64,000 nt of DNA from Neorhizobium galegae. GTDB lineage: Bacteria; Pseudomonadota; Alphaproteobacteria; Rhizobiales; Rhizobiaceae. Positions 25,611 through 34,581 of the stretch are shown one piece after another. The first letter of the stretch is position 1. Each line of letters opens with the position of its first letter. Made by a program: the position numbers and the translations under genes. The stretch covers positions 1,612,001 to 1,676,000 of the forward strand of contig NZ_JAGIPG010000002.1 in assembly GCF_017877055.1 (NCBI RefSeq), given 5' to 3'. Under the pieces are notes generated by a model. It had not been told where the DNA came from. It did not search any database and worked only from the letters and a program-made list of their open reading frames with translations.

Positions 25611-26255
25611 ATGCTCCAGATCCCTGAAGTCACAGCGCAAGAAGGTTCGGTCGCCAAAGTGCGCAGCCGCGCCGGCACCGAGCGGGCGATCTTCCTGGCG
25701 GCCCGCGATCTGCTTGCGGAACAGGGGTTCCAGGGTTTCGGCATCAACGCGGTGGCGCGCCGGGCCGGCTGCGACAAGCAACTCATCTACCGCTATTATG
25801 GCGGCCTCGACGGGCTGATCGAGGCGATCGGCGCCGATCTCGGTACCTGGGTCAAGGATCGCATTCCCGAAGATACGGGCGGCATGTTCCTGCTCACCTA
25901 TGGCGACCTGATGGAAAAGCTCTCCATCTATTTCATGGAAGCGCTGCGCGACGACCCGCTGGTCTGCAAGATCGTCGCCTGGGAGGTCTCGCAGGATACG
26001 CCGCAGGTCCGCCGGTTATCGGAAGCGCGCACAAAGGCGCTCGGCAAATGGCTCGAAAAGATGCGCGGCTCGCTGACGCCGCCCAAGGGCGTCGATGCCG
26101 CGACCACCAATGCGCTGCTGTTTGCAGCCATCCAGCACCTGGTTATATCAGCCGCGGTCAGCGGCCAGTTCGCCGGATTGGCGCTGAAGACCGAGAAGGA
26201 CTGGGACAAGGTCGGCAACGCGCTCCGCCGCCTGGTCCGCGCCATCTACGGCTGA
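25611..26255 (+). CDS. TetR/AcrR family transcriptional regulator
   Basis: A 214-residue repressor-type protein. The helix-turn-helix lies near residues 40-60 (GINAVARRAGCDKQLIYRYYGG). The C-terminal ligand-binding region is all-helical. An AGGCGG ribosome binding site is three bases before the chosen ATG, and a longer frame upstream has no HTH-like extension. It is divergent from the AEC transporter gene, so self-regulation and control of the transporter are likely. I see no clear palindromic operator in the shared 184-base gap. Confidence 0.88.
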   Translation: MLQIPEVTAQEGSVAKVRSRAGTERAIFLAARDLLAEQGFQGFGINAVARRAGCDKQLIYRYYGGLDGLIEAIGADLGTWVKDRIPEDTGGMFLLTYGDLMEKLSIYFMEALRDDPLVCKIVAWEVSQDTPQVRRLSEARTKALGKWLEKMRGSLTPPKGVDAATTNALLFAAIQHLVISAAVSGQFAGLALKTEKDWDKVGNALRRLVRAIYG

Positions 26256-26349
26256 CCTTTTCGCCGCAGACGTTCGTCCTGCTGGAAGTCAGGGATTGAA
26301 GCGGTGAGCGGCGCTCAGTATCTTTTGTAGAGATACGGGAGGGAGCGCC

Positions 26350-26835
26350 ATGACGGTGCCAACGCTTTATGAATGGATCGGCGGCTTCGACGCACTCTTG
26401 CGTCTCACGACCGAATTTTATCGGCGCGTTCCGGCAGATGAACTGCTCGGTCCGGTCTTTTCCGGGATGGACCAGGAACATCCACGGCACGTTGCCATGT
26501 TCATCGCCGAGGTCATTGGCGGACCAAAGCTCTACTCGGAGCAGCGTGGCGGTCATCCGGCGATGGTACGCCATCATCTTGAAAGGCACCTGACCGAGCC
26601 GATGCGTCGGCGATGGATCAATATCCTGCTGGATACCTATACGGATCTGGAACTTCCGGCAGACCCGGAGTTCACATCCGCGCTGGTCGGTTATCTCGAA
26701 TGGGGAACGCGGCTTGCGGTCGCCAATTCGCAGCCCGGAGCCAAGGTTTACGAACATGCGCCGATGCCGCAATGGGGATGGGGCGAAACCGGCGGTCCCT
26801 ATATTCCGAGGAAACCGAAGTCGCCGGCAGCCTGA
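26350..26835 (+). CDS. Group II truncated haemoglobin
   Basis: A 161-residue haem protein of the trHbO type that binds oxygen or handles nitric oxide and peroxide. The start LYEWIGGFDALLRLTTEFYRRV is the A-B helix region. PLYSEQRGG-type sequence leads to a His pair at residues 75-76 (MVRHHLERH), one of which is the proximal haem ligand. A C-terminal tail of about 35 residues (PQWGWGETGGPYIPRKP) follows the globin core. A GGGAGG ribosome binding site lies before the ATG. The partner reductase is not in the window. Confidence 0.93.
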   Translation: MTVPTLYEWIGGFDALLRLTTEFYRRVPADELLGPVFSGMDQEHPRHVAMFIAEVIGGPKLYSEQRGGHPAMVRHHLERHLTEPMRRRWINILLDTYTDLELPADPEFTSALVGYLEWGTRLAVANSQPGAKVYEHAPMPQWGWGETGGPYIPRKPKSPAA

Positions 26836-26841
26836 CCTGCT

Positions 26842-26850
26842 TTATCCACA
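26842..26850 (+). promoter_or_regulatory. DnaA box
   Basis: TTATCCACA, an exact match to the consensus DnaA-binding site, in the intergenic gap after the globin gene and 70 bases before a CtrA box. A single box is not an origin; it may make the downstream promoter responsive to DnaA. Confidence 0.5.
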
Positions 26851-26921
26851 GGCGGCCTTGCGAAATTAACCATCTCCCCCGGTTTCCGTTGCGGTAAATC
26901 CCTGCGGGCTTAAGTTCGGCG

Positions 26922-26937
26922 TTAACGCACTGTTAAC
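26922..26937. promoter_or_regulatory. CtrA-binding site
   Basis: TTAA-CGCACTG-TTAAC, an exact match to the full CtrA box TTAA-N7-TTAAC. It lies 25 bases before the ATG of a small membrane gene. A further TTAA half-site is at 26910-26913. With one perfect site expected by chance less than once per window at this GC content (rough estimate), the location in a promoter is meaningful. It predicts cell-cycle-controlled transcription. Confidence 0.65.
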
Positions 26938-26962
26938 TACGACGTTCGCCGAGTATCCGCGT

Positions 26963-27133
26963 ATGGGAACTGAAATCCGGAATATAGCATTGCTGATCGT
27001 CATGACGACGATCTTCGCGGCGCTAGCTATGGACATTGCCATCCCTGCCGTGGCCTTGAGCCTTATGGCTCTATCGAGATGGCTCGTGTCTCTGGAACTG
27101 TATCCGGTAGAGCCGAGGGGGAGAACTGCATGA
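26963..27133 (+). CDS. Possible small membrane protein coupled to DUF6105
   Basis: A 56-residue frame with hydrophobic segments (IALLIVMTTIFAALAMDIAI, ALSLMALSRWLV) and a charged tail. Its stop codon overlaps the ATG of the next gene (ATGA), a sign of translational coupling. It begins 25 bases after a perfect CtrA box. No good ribosome binding site precedes it, so it could be leaderless or not translated. No family is recognised. Confidence 0.4.
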   Translation: MGTEIRNIALLIVMTTIFAALAMDIAIPAVALSLMALSRWLVSLELYPVEPRGRTA

Positions 27134-27456
27134 AGTGGTTCCTGATTTTGTGGGCCGGTCCGGTCCTGCTGCTGTCCAGCTGGTACGGGCTTTCCTACTA
27201 CGACATGAGCTTCGGCTTCTTCATGCTGACCCGCCAGACACATGATCTGGTCTTTCAGATCTACGGCAATATCCTCGGTATCCCGCCGGAAACCATTCCG
27301 CCATTGGTGGCGCGCGCCATCGCATTCGACAGCCTAGTCGTGTTTGCGATTGTCGCCTTCCGCAAGCGCCGCGAGATCGCCGCCTGGTGGGGGAAGCGTC
27401 AGCTGGCGAAATCCGTCTCCCTGCCGAGCGACGAGAGCCTGTCCAGAGCGCCTTGA
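27130..27456 (+). CDS. DUF6105 family membrane protein
   Basis: A 108-residue protein with a first membrane segment ([20 protein letters not shown]), a conserved central part ([19 protein letters not shown] and [19 protein letters not shown]), a second membrane segment ([11 protein letters not shown]) and a basic cytoplasmic end. It is a Rhizobiales family of unknown function. A strong GAGGGGGAG site precedes the ATG, six bases away. The 3' end overlaps ruvX by 58 bases on the other strand. A CtrA box upstream suggests cell-cycle control. Confidence 0.8.
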   Translation: MKWFLILWAGPVLLLSSWYGLSYYDMSFGFFMLTRQTHDLVFQIYGNILGIPPETIPPLVARAIAFDSLVVFAIVAFRKRREIAAWWGKRQLAKSVSLPSDESLSRAP

Positions 27457-27887
27457 AGAATGAAGCTTGCCGCAGCGGAATCGATCCGCTCGGCACGTTT
27501 GGCGCGCGATACGTCCATTTCCAGAAGCGCCCGCTCGGCGGCAACCGTCGACAGCCGTTCGTCCCAGTAGACGAAGGGCAGGGCGGTCTTTTCCGACATC
27601 GAGCGCACGAACGCCCTCGTCGCCTGCACGCGTGGACCGGCCGAGCCGTCCATGTTCGTCGGCAGGCCGATGACGAAGCCCGCCACTTTTTCCTTCCCGG
27701 CAAAGGCGAGCAGCACTTCGGCATCCTTGGTGAATTTCACCCGCTTGATGACCGGACGGGGAGAGGCAAACTTTCGGCCGAGATCCGACATGGCGAGCCC
27801 GATCGTCTTGGTGCCAAGGTCGAGCCCGGCAATCGCCTGTCCAGGTTTAAGGGCCTCAGCCAGTTCCTCGATGGTCATCACTGTCAT
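27399..27887 (-). CDS. ruvX: Putative pre-16S rRNA nuclease / Holliday junction resolvase-like protein RuvX (YqgF)
   Basis: A 162-residue RNase H-fold protein. The metal-binding aspartate is in [13 protein letters not shown], the second motif in [13 protein letters not shown], and the C-terminal acidic site in [12 protein letters not shown]. In E. coli YqgF trims the 5' end of 16S rRNA; older annotation is Holliday junction resolvase. I chose the ATG at 27887, which begins [16 protein letters not shown]; longer frames upstream have no conserved residues. It converges with DUF6105 and is divergent from the UPF0173 gene. Confidence 0.9.
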   Translation of the reverse strand: MTVMTIEELAEALKPGQAIAGLDLGTKTIGLAMSDLGRKFASPRPVIKRVKFTKDAEVLLAFAGKEKVAGFVIGLPTNMDGSAGPRVQATRAFVRSMSEKTALPFVYWDERLSTVAAERALLEMDVSRAKRAERIDSAAASFILQGALDRLSSLGRETDFAS

Positions 27888-28018
27888 GCGTTCTTCATCC
27901 CGGGGATCCAATAGGGTGGTCGGAGAGGGTTTTGTCCCATCTTCTGTCCCACTTCCCTTTAGACCCATATCGGCTATGTGTCGTTACCATCCCGCATCAT
28001 ATTGAAGGAGAGTTTTCC

Positions 28019-28723
28019 ATGAAGATCACCTGGCTCGGCCATGCCGCCTTCCGCATCGAGACCGCCCACGCCAAGATCTTGATCGATCCGATGCTCACAG
28101 GAAACCCGGCTTTTGCAGGCCATGATGTCAAAGCGGCCACCGAAGGTCTGACGCATATTCTCCTGACACACGGCCATGGAGATCACGTGGGCGACACCAT
28201 CCAGATCGCCCAGGACACCGGAGCCACGGTTTTCGCCAACTATGATCTTGGAATGTGGTTGATGAAAAAGGGCGTCGCGAAGGTGGACGTTGCTGGCACC
28301 GGCGGCACGGTAGCCTTGCCGGGATTTACCGTGACGCTGACCCAGGCGCATCACGGTTCGGCCCAGATCACCGATGATGGCGTTTCCCATAGTCTCGGTA
28401 GTGCCAACGGCCTGATGCTTCATTTCGACGACGAGCCTTCCGTGCTGCATATGGGCGATACGGATATCTTCGGCGACATGGCGCTGATCAACGAATTACA
28501 TCAACCGGATATCGGTCTTGTTCCGATCGGCGACCGCTTCACCATGGGCGGCGCAGTCGCCGCGCTTGCCTGCCAGCGTTTCTTCGATTTCAAACATGTG
28601 ATTCCGTGTCATTACGGCGGCTTCCCGATCGTCGACCAGACCCCGGAAAAGTTCGTCAGGGGCATGGAAGGCTCGCGCACCCGCGTCGAGATCCCACCTG
28701 TAGGTGGTGGCCTGAACTATTGA
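28019..28723 (+). CDS. UPF0173 metal-dependent hydrolase
   Basis: A 234-residue metallo-beta-lactamase-fold protein. The metal ligands are in [11 protein letters not shown], with further ligands in [11 protein letters not shown] and the late CHYGG motif. It starts [15 protein letters not shown], typical of the family. The substrate is unknown; the fold often hydrolyses phosphodiesters or lactones. A strong AAGGAGAG ribosome binding site precedes the ATG. gatC follows about 110 bases downstream with its own start region. Confidence 0.92.
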   Translation: MKITWLGHAAFRIETAHAKILIDPMLTGNPAFAGHDVKAATEGLTHILLTHGHGDHVGDTIQIAQDTGATVFANYDLGMWLMKKGVAKVDVAGTGGTVALPGFTVTLTQAHHGSAQITDDGVSHSLGSANGLMLHFDDEPSVLHMGDTDIFGDMALINELHQPDIGLVPIGDRFTMGGAVAALACQRFFDFKHVIPCHYGGFPIVDQTPEKFVRGMEGSRTRVEIPPVGGGLNY

Positions 28724-28834
28724 TCGTCACCGGCACCGGGCGGTGCGCCTCTTCAAATTGAGGCGTGCTCCCTGTTGCGAAGGGCGGACGCGGCGATTAT
28801 AGCGGGTAGGAATTTTCTTGCCCGGAGTCATGCC

Positions 28835-29122
28835 ATGTCCGTCGATCTCGCCACCGTCAAGCGCGTCGCGCGCCTTGCCCGCATTGCGGTCACCGAGGAA
28901 GATGCCAATCGCATGGTCGGCGAGCTGAATGGCATCATCAATTTCGTCGAGCAGCTTTCCGAAGTCGATGTCACCGGCGTCGAGCCGATGACCTCGGTCA
29001 CCCCGATGGACATGCGCAAGCGCGCCGACAATGTCACCGACGGCGACAAGGCCGCGGATATCGTCGTCAATGCGCCGTCGACCGACCACAATTTCTTCCT
29101 GGTGCCGAAGGTCGTCGAGTGA
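28835..29122 (+). CDS. gatC: Asp-tRNA(Asn)/Glu-tRNA(Gln) amidotransferase subunit C
   Basis: A 95-residue subunit that holds GatA and GatB together. It starts [20 protein letters not shown] and has the usual ending [11 protein letters not shown]. GatCAB converts mischarged Glu-tRNA(Gln) or Asp-tRNA(Asn) into the correct aminoacyl-tRNA, which is needed where glutaminyl- or asparaginyl-tRNA synthetase is absent. gatA follows after 60 bases; gatB is 3.4 kb away. Confidence 0.95.
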   Translation: MSVDLATVKRVARLARIAVTEEDANRMVGELNGIINFVEQLSEVDVTGVEPMTSVTPMDMRKRADNVTDGDKAADIVVNAPSTDHNFFLVPKVVE

Positions 29123-29182
29123 GCGCTGCATAGCGCCCCCGCCGAACTTCCTCTGCTCGCATTCGAACCGTTTGAAGAGACC

Positions 29183-30664
29183 ATGACCGAACTCACCAGC
29201 CTTACCATTGCCGAAGCCCGCGAAAAGCTCGAAGCCGGGGAGTTCACCTCGGTCGAGCTGACCGAGGCCTATCTTTCCGCGATCGATGCCGCCAACTCGG
29301 TGTTCAACGCCTATGTGGCCGTGACCCCGGAAAAGGCGCTCGACATGGCGAAGGCCTCTGACGCGCGCCGCGCCAGCGGTCAGGTCGGTGCCTTGGAAGG
29401 CATTCCGCTCGGCATCAAGGATCTGTTCGCCACCCGCGACGTTCATACCCAGGCCTGCAGCCACATCCTCGACGGCTTCAAGCCGAAATACGAATCGACC
29501 GTCACCCAGAACCTTTGGAACGATGGCGCTGTCATGCTCGGCAAGCTCAACATGGACGAGTTCGCCATGGGCTCCTCCAACGAGACCTCCCATTACGGCG
29601 CGGTGGTCAACCCGTGGCGGGCGAACGGTTCCAACCAGCAGCTCGTTCCGGGTGGTTCCTCCGGCGGTTCGGCCGCGGCCGTCTCCGCCTTCCTCTGCGC
29701 CGGCGCCACCGCCACCGATACCGGCGGCTCCATCCGCCAGCCGGCCGCCTTCACCGGCACCGTCGGCATCAAGCCGACCTATGGCCGCTGCTCGCGCTGG
29801 GGAACGGTCGCCTTTGCCTCATCTCTCGACCAGGCAGGCCCGATCGCCCGCGACGTGCGCGATGCGGCGATCATGCTGAGGTCGATGGCGTCGGTCGATG
29901 CGAAGGACACCACCTCCGTCGATCTGCCGGTGCCGGATTACGAGGCCTCGCTCGGCCAGTCTCTCAAGGGCATGAAGATCGGCATTCCGAAGGAATACCG
30001 CGTAGAGGGCATGCCGGAAGAGATCGAGAAGCTTTGGGCTCAGGGTATCGCCTGGCTGAAGGATGCCGGCGCCGAGATCGTCGACATCACCCTGCCGCAC
30101 ACCAAATACGCGCTGCCGGCCTATTATATCGTCGCCCCCGCCGAAGCTTCGTCGAACCTCGCCCGTTACGATGGCGTTCGCTACGGCCTGCGCGTCGATG
30201 GCAAGGATATCGTCGACATGTACGAGAAGACCCGCGCCGCCGGCTTCGGCACCGAGGTCAAGCGCCGCATCATGATCGGCACCTACGTTCTGTCGGCCGG
30301 TTATTACGACGCCTATTACCTGCAGGCCCAGAAGGTCCGCACGCTGATCAAGCGCGACTTCGAGATCGTCTTCGACGCCGGCGTCGATGCGATCCTGACG
30401 CCGGCCACGCCGTCGTCCGCCTTCGGCATCGCCGACGAGGACCTCGCTTCCGATCCGGTCAAGATGTACCTGAACGACATCTTCACGGTAACGGTCAACA
30501 TGGCCGGCCTGCCGGGCATCGCGGTTCCCGCCGGCCTCGACGCCAAGGGCCTGCCGCTCGGCCTGCAGCTGATCGGCAAGCCGTTCGAGGAAGAAACGCT
30601 GTTCCGCACCGCCCATGTCATCGAACAGGCCGCCGGCCGGTTCACGCCGGCGAAGTGGTGGTAA
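29183..30664 (+). CDS. gatA: Asp-tRNA(Asn)/Glu-tRNA(Gln) amidotransferase subunit A
   Basis: A 493-residue amidase that releases ammonia from glutamine for tRNA amidation. The Ser-cisSer-Lys triad is visible: Lys in [10 protein letters not shown] and the serines in [11 protein letters not shown], followed by [10 protein letters not shown]. It starts with a typical [19 protein letters not shown]. Length and motifs are normal. It is cotranscribed with gatC, and the downstream genes up to gatB are unrelated. Confidence 0.96.
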   Translation: MTELTSLTIAEAREKLEAGEFTSVELTEAYLSAIDAANSVFNAYVAVTPEKALDMAKASDARRASGQVGALEGIPLGIKDLFATRDVHTQACSHILDGFKPKYESTVTQNLWNDGAVMLGKLNMDEFAMGSSNETSHYGAVVNPWRANGSNQQLVPGGSSGGSAAAVSAFLCAGATATDTGGSIRQPAAFTGTVGIKPTYGRCSRWGTVAFASSLDQAGPIARDVRDAAIMLRSMASVDAKDTTSVDLPVPDYEASLGQSLKGMKIGIPKEYRVEGMPEEIEKLWAQGIAWLKDAGAEIVDITLPHTKYALPAYYIVAPAEASSNLARYDGVRYGLRVDGKDIVDMYEKTRAAGFGTEVKRRIMIGTYVLSAGYYDAYYLQAQKVRTLIKRDFEIVFDAGVDAILTPATPSSAFGIADEDLASDPVKMYLNDIFTVTVNMAGLPGIAVPAGLDAKGLPLGLQLIGKPFEEETLFRTAHVIEQAAGRFTPAKWW

Positions 30665-30725
30665 GGTAATTGCAATCCATACGATGACGGCCGCCGATCT
30701 CAGGCGGTCGCCGGGGAGGTGGTTC

Positions 30726-31001
30726 ATGGATAAGCCGGATCTCGCACGTTTGATCGAGGCGTTTGACCGCCTCGCAACCTCCGGCTTCACCATGGGCGCC
30801 GAATGGGAGGCGGCCCATAACATCTGCCAGGCCCATGAGGGAGAACCGCCGTTCGACTGGGGCCACGCGCTTTGCCACCGCATCGAAGGCGACGACTGGA
30901 ACGCTGACTACTGGTATCGCCGTGCGGGCAAACGGCGCTCGGCAGGGGGCGTTGCCGAAGAATGGCCAGCCATGCGCGCGGAGCTTGAAGCACTCCTCTG
31001 A
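30726..31001 (+). CDS. Small conserved hypothetical protein with an HRIEGDxxNAxYWY motif
   Basis: A 91-residue soluble protein. The recognisable part is WGHALCHRIEGDDWNADYWY followed by RRAG. I recall the H..EGD..NA.YWY pattern from small proteins in many proteobacteria, but not a function. GGGGAGG lies before the ATG at 30726; an ATG at 30684 would add 14 residues. It sits 61 bases after gatA in the same direction and may be cotranscribed. Confidence 0.65.
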   Translation: MDKPDLARLIEAFDRLATSGFTMGAEWEAAHNICQAHEGEPPFDWGHALCHRIEGDDWNADYWYRRAGKRRSAGGVAEEWPAMRAELEALL

Positions 31002-31046
31002 CAGGCCCGGACGCGCGCCATTGCGACGCGCATCCGTCATTTGATT

Positions 31047-31304
31047 TTATCGATTGTCCTGCTCGGCCCTCACCAGTACCAATCCCCGTTCTGTGATGCG
31101 GTAGGGTTTGCCGCCCTGGGATTTGATCGCTCCTTTCTGCTTGAGCTTGCGGAAGGTGACGAGGTCCAGCCCCGAGAAGGCCCAGCCTTCGCGGGTGACG
31201 AGCTGCAGTTTCTCGATTTTTCTGTTGTCGTCGCGGGTGATCTCGATCCTGCCGCCTTGGGCGAGCAGGTGGAGGATGCGCTGTTCGGCGCGGGAAATAT
31301 CCAT
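31047..31304 (-). CDS. YjhX family toxin (UPF0386)
   Basis: An 85-residue basic protein starting MDISRAEQRILHLLAQGGRI and ending KPYRITERGLVLVR, the UPF0386/YjhX family pattern, with a winged-helix-like arrangement. In E. coli YjhX (TopAI) inhibits DNA topoisomerase I and is neutralised by YjhQ, encoded beside it. Whether this homologue is toxic is unknown. A GNAT-family gene starts 279 bases away, divergent, and could be the antitoxin counterpart. Confidence 0.82.
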   Translation of the reverse strand: MDISRAEQRILHLLAQGGRIEITRDDNRKIEKLQLVTREGWAFSGLDLVTFRKLKQKGAIKSQGGKPYRITERGLVLVRAEQDNR

Positions 31305-31390
31305 TGTCTTGATGTCCGGAGAAGCGCTCGGAGACGAGCGCGCAAAAACGTTGCCGGCGTCGCGAAACGTCGGGGCTCTCGTTTTTGTCT

Positions 31391-31421
31391 GGGCCGGCGC
31401 GGCTTGACGCGGGGCCGGCCC
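31391..31421. repeat. GC-rich inverted repeat between yjhX-like and GNAT genes
   Basis: GGGCCGGC and GCCGGCCC around a 15-base loop, in the middle of a 279-base gap between divergent genes. Nothing else clear is present in the gap except a GAGGAG run near 31440. Its role is unknown. Confidence 0.4.
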
Positions 31422-31583
31422 CTTAGCGGGTCTCTACGGAGGAGAACATCAAAACTCCATCAATGCGAAATCCGCACTAGGCGGGTTTTCCCTAACCGTC
31501 AAGCGCCGGACGGAAACGCCCTATTTGTTGCACTGGTCAAAGCGCGGACTCAGTGGTCTACTGCAACTGCAACAGGGGAAACT

Positions 31584-32093
31584 ATGGCCCATATTCGCAA
31601 TGCGCGCGAGGACGAGGTGGATATCCTGGCGGAAATCGGCTTCCGCTCCTGGGAGAAGGCCATGATTTCTATCGGCGAGATGACCGATATGCGTTCCAGC
31701 GCCCGCACTGCCTTCCAGAATTTCACGCGCTCCACCTGGCTCACCATCACCGTCGTCGAACAAGGCGGCAATCTCGCCGGCTGGGCGGCGCGCGAAAAGC
31801 TCGACGAGCTGATCTCCGACTTCTGGATCGATCCGGCCTTCCAGGGCCACGGCTTCGGCCGGGCGCTTCTCCTCGAGATCGAGGCAGAGATCGTCCACCA
31901 GGGGTTCGAAGTCGCCCGCATCGAGACCCACGCCCGTAATGCCGAGGCGGTCGGCTTCTTCGAAAAGCAGGGCTATTCCATCAACTGGCTCTCGACCATC
32001 TATTCGCCCAAGATCGACCGGGACGTGCAATCGGTCGGCCTGTCGAAGCGCCTCGTCGCGGAAGCGCCGGACACTTACGGACCGAGCTTCTAA
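31584..32093 (+). CDS. GNAT family N-acetyltransferase
   Basis: A 169-residue acetyltransferase. The acetyl-CoA motif is FWIDPAFQGHGFGRALLLEI, followed by the C-terminal HARNAEAVGFFEKQGY typical of the family. An AGGGGAA ribosome binding site precedes the ATG. The 3' end overlaps the DUF1294 gene by four bases. It is divergent from the YjhX-type gene; E. coli YjhQ, the YjhX antitoxin, is also an acetyltransferase-fold protein, so a functional link is possible but unproven. Confidence 0.88.
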   Translation: MAHIRNAREDEVDILAEIGFRSWEKAMISIGEMTDMRSSARTAFQNFTRSTWLTITVVEQGGNLAGWAAREKLDELISDFWIDPAFQGHGFGRALLLEIEAEIVHQGFEVARIETHARNAEAVGFFEKQGYSINWLSTIYSPKIDRDVQSVGLSKRLVAEAPDTYGPSF

Positions 32094-32413
32094 ATCGCCC
32101 CGGCGATGACCGCGATCACCCGCCGCGTCAAGTCCGGAGCAAGCAGCCATGACGCTGCGCCGAGCGTGTGGAGGGCGACTATAATCATCAGCAACGTGCG
32201 GAAAGGTTCCTTGCGGGTCTTGTGTCGCAGCATCTGCTGCGCGGCCACCGCGCCCAGACTGCCGCCGATGAAGGCTACGCTCAGGAGCGTGCGCTCGCTG
32301 ATCCGCCATGTGCCATCGATGGCCGCCTGCTTGTCCCACCAATAAACGCAGAATACGATGACGTTCAGGAGTAGATATAGGATAAACAGCGTGAGTGGGA
32401 TTGAAAGCTCCAT
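32090..32413 (-). CDS. DUF1294 membrane protein
   Basis: A 107-residue protein with three membrane segments: LTLFILYLLLNVIVFCVYWW at the start, a middle helix (LLSVAFIGGSLGAVAAQQML) and a C-terminal one. The conserved DKQAA and RHKTRKEPF segments mark the DUF1294 domain, which in some proteins follows a cold-shock domain; here it stands alone. Function is unknown. It converges with the GNAT gene, with a four-base overlap. Confidence 0.85.
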   Translation of the reverse strand: MELSIPLTLFILYLLLNVIVFCVYWWDKQAAIDGTWRISERTLLSVAFIGGSLGAVAAQQMLRHKTRKEPFRTLLMIIVALHTLGAASWLLAPDLTRRVIAVIAGAI

Positions 32414-32557
32414 TCCGTAATTTCACCAGAGTCCGGTTAAAACCGGCTGAATGAACGACAGCATTCTACAGCGATGCTTTCGCGCACCAGCCTTGCACCG
32501 CAACGCCAATTGCTCTACCTCCAGAAAACCCAATCGAGACCATTTCACGAGCATCAG

Positions 32558-34063
32558 ATGACCCTTGTCGACGTCCGCACGCCCGATCCGAAACGCTTCA
32601 TTCCCGGCGCCACCGGCGACTGGGAAGTCATCATCGGCATGGAGGTGCACGCCCAGGTTCTCTCCAATTCCAAGCTCTTCTCCGGCGCCTCGACCGAGTT
32701 CGGCAAGCCGGCCAATTCCAACGTCTCTCTCGTTGATGCCGCCATGCCCGGCATGCTGCCGGTTATCAACGAGGAATGCATCAAGCAGGCGGTGCGCACC
32801 GGGCTCGGCCTGAAGGCGCAGATCAACAAGCGTTCGCTGTTCGACCGCAAGAACTATTTCTATCCGGACCTGCCGCAGGGCTACCAGATCTCCCAGTACA
32901 AGGATCCGATCGTCGGCGAAGGCAAGATCGTCATCTCGCTCGGTCCGGACCGCCAGGGCCAGTTCGAGGATATCGAGATCGGCATCGAACGCCTGCATCT
33001 CGAACAGGATGCCGGCAAGTTGATGCACGACCAGCATCCGACCATGTCCTATGTGGATCTCAACCGCTCCGGCGTGGCGCTGATGGAGATCGTCTCCAAG
33101 CCCGACATGCGCTCTTCCGACGAAGCCAAGGCCTATATGACCAAGCTGCGCTCGATCGTGCGTTACCTCGGCACCTGCGACGGCAACATGGACGAAGGCT
33201 CGATGCGCGCCGACGTCAACGTCTCGGTGCGCCGTCCGGGCGCCGAATTCGGCACGCGCTGCGAGATCAAGAACGTCAACTCGATCCGCTTCATCGGGCA
33301 GGCGATCGAATACGAAGCCCGCCGCCAGATCGGCATCCTGGAGGACGGCGGCACGATCGACCAGGAAACTCGGCTGTTCGACCCGAACAAGGGCGAGACG
33401 CGTTCGATGCGCTCCAAGGAAGACGCGCACGACTACCGTTACTTCCCCGATCCGGACCTGTTGCCGCTCGAATTTGACGATGCCTTCATCGAGGAGCTGC
33501 GTGCGGGCCTAACTGAGCTGCCGGACGACAAGAAGGCGCGTTTCGTGCGCGAGCTCGGCCTGTCGATCTACGACGCCTCGGTGCTGGTGTCGGAAAAGGC
33601 GATCGCCGATTATTTTGAGGCGGTTGCCGAAGGCCGCGACGGCAAGATTGCTGCCAACTGGGTGATCAACGACCTGCTGGGCGCCTTGAACAGAACCGGC
33701 AAAGACATTGAAGAGACTCCGGTTTCTCCCGCTCAGCTCGGCGCCATCATCGACCTCATCAAGGCCGGGACGATTTCCGGCAAGATCGCCAAGGACCTGT
33801 TCGAGATCGTCCTCAACGAGGGCGGTGATCCGGCGGAAATCGTCGAGGCACGCGGCATGAAGCAGGTCACCGATACCGGCGCGATCGAGGCCGCCGTCGA
33901 CGAGATCATCGCCGCCAACCCGGACCAGGTCGCCAAGGTCAAGGCGAAGCCCACGCTTGCCGGCTGGTTCGTCGGCCAGGTCATGAAGTCGACCGGCGGC
34001 AAGGCCAACCCGCAGGCGGTCCAGGCGCTCGTCAAGGCGAAGCTCGGGATCGAAGAGGAGTAG
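32558..34063 (+). CDS. gatB: Asp-tRNA(Asn)/Glu-tRNA(Gln) amidotransferase subunit B
   Basis: A 501-residue subunit that binds tRNA, phosphorylates the aminoacyl group and receives ammonia from GatA. The catalytic cradle is visible from [20 protein letters not shown] to [13 protein letters not shown], and the C-terminal YqeY-like tail ends in [12 protein letters not shown]. The ATG at 32558 was chosen over longer upstream frames because conservation starts at [12 protein letters not shown]. gatC and gatA lie 3.4 kb upstream rather than adjacent, a separation I recall from other rhizobia. Confidence 0.96.
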   Translation: MTLVDVRTPDPKRFIPGATGDWEVIIGMEVHAQVLSNSKLFSGASTEFGKPANSNVSLVDAAMPGMLPVINEECIKQAVRTGLGLKAQINKRSLFDRKNYFYPDLPQGYQISQYKDPIVGEGKIVISLGPDRQGQFEDIEIGIERLHLEQDAGKLMHDQHPTMSYVDLNRSGVALMEIVSKPDMRSSDEAKAYMTKLRSIVRYLGTCDGNMDEGSMRADVNVSVRRPGAEFGTRCEIKNVNSIRFIGQAIEYEARRQIGILEDGGTIDQETRLFDPNKGETRSMRSKEDAHDYRYFPDPDLLPLEFDDAFIEELRAGLTELPDDKKARFVRELGLSIYDASVLVSEKAIADYFEAVAEGRDGKIAANWVINDLLGALNRTGKDIEETPVSPAQLGAIIDLIKAGTISGKIAKDLFEIVLNEGGDPAEIVEARGMKQVTDTGAIEAAVDEIIAANPDQVAKVKAKPTLAGWFVGQVMKSTGGKANPQAVQALVKAKLGIEEE

Positions 34064-34068
34064 GCCCG

Positions 34069-34572
34069 ATGGTCTACTTCGTCCGCACTGCCGGTGAAGC
34101 TGACGTGGAGCAGATCCGCGCCCTGCTGGCGGCGACCTTTCACGATACCTATGATCCGTTCTACGGGGCCGACAAGGTCAGGAGAATGGTCGACGGCTGG
34201 CATTCTGCTGGCGCCGTCAAGGCGCGCATCCAGAAGCGCGGCGGCGAGTTCCTGGTCGCTGACGACGGCAGGAACATCGGCGGCATCGGTTATGCCGCCA
34301 TGTATCCGAAAATGGTGAAGACGGCGATGCTGCACCAGCTCTACGTCAAGCCGTCCTGCCAGAACGAGGGCATCGGGCGGGATATCTTCGCCGAACTCGA
34401 AACCTGTTTTCCGGATGCCGAGATCATGCGGGTCGAAGTGGCGCTGCCGAACGTGCGCGCCATGTCCTTCTACGAGCGGCTCGGGTTTTCCGAGGTCGAT
34501 CGGATGGAGGAATGGGGTGCCCCCAATTCCGGCCTGCCGGCGATCATCATGGAGAAGCGGCTACCCGTCTGA
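34069..34572 (+). CDS. GNAT family N-acetyltransferase
   Basis: A 167-residue acetyltransferase starting five bases after gatB, so probably translated from the same mRNA. The acetyl-CoA loop is QLYVKPSCQNEGIGRDIFAEL, shortened here to its core QNEGIGRDI, and the C-terminal NVRAMSFYERLGFSEVD is typical. The substrate is unknown. It converges with a secreted-protein gene nine bases beyond its stop. Confidence 0.87.
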   Translation: MVYFVRTAGEADVEQIRALLAATFHDTYDPFYGADKVRRMVDGWHSAGAVKARIQKRGGEFLVADDGRNIGGIGYAAMYPKMVKTAMLHQLYVKPSCQNEGIGRDIFAELETCFPDAEIMRVEVALPNVRAMSFYERLGFSEVDRMEEWGAPNSGLPAIIMEKRLPV

Positions 34573-34581
34573 CGGCCGCCG

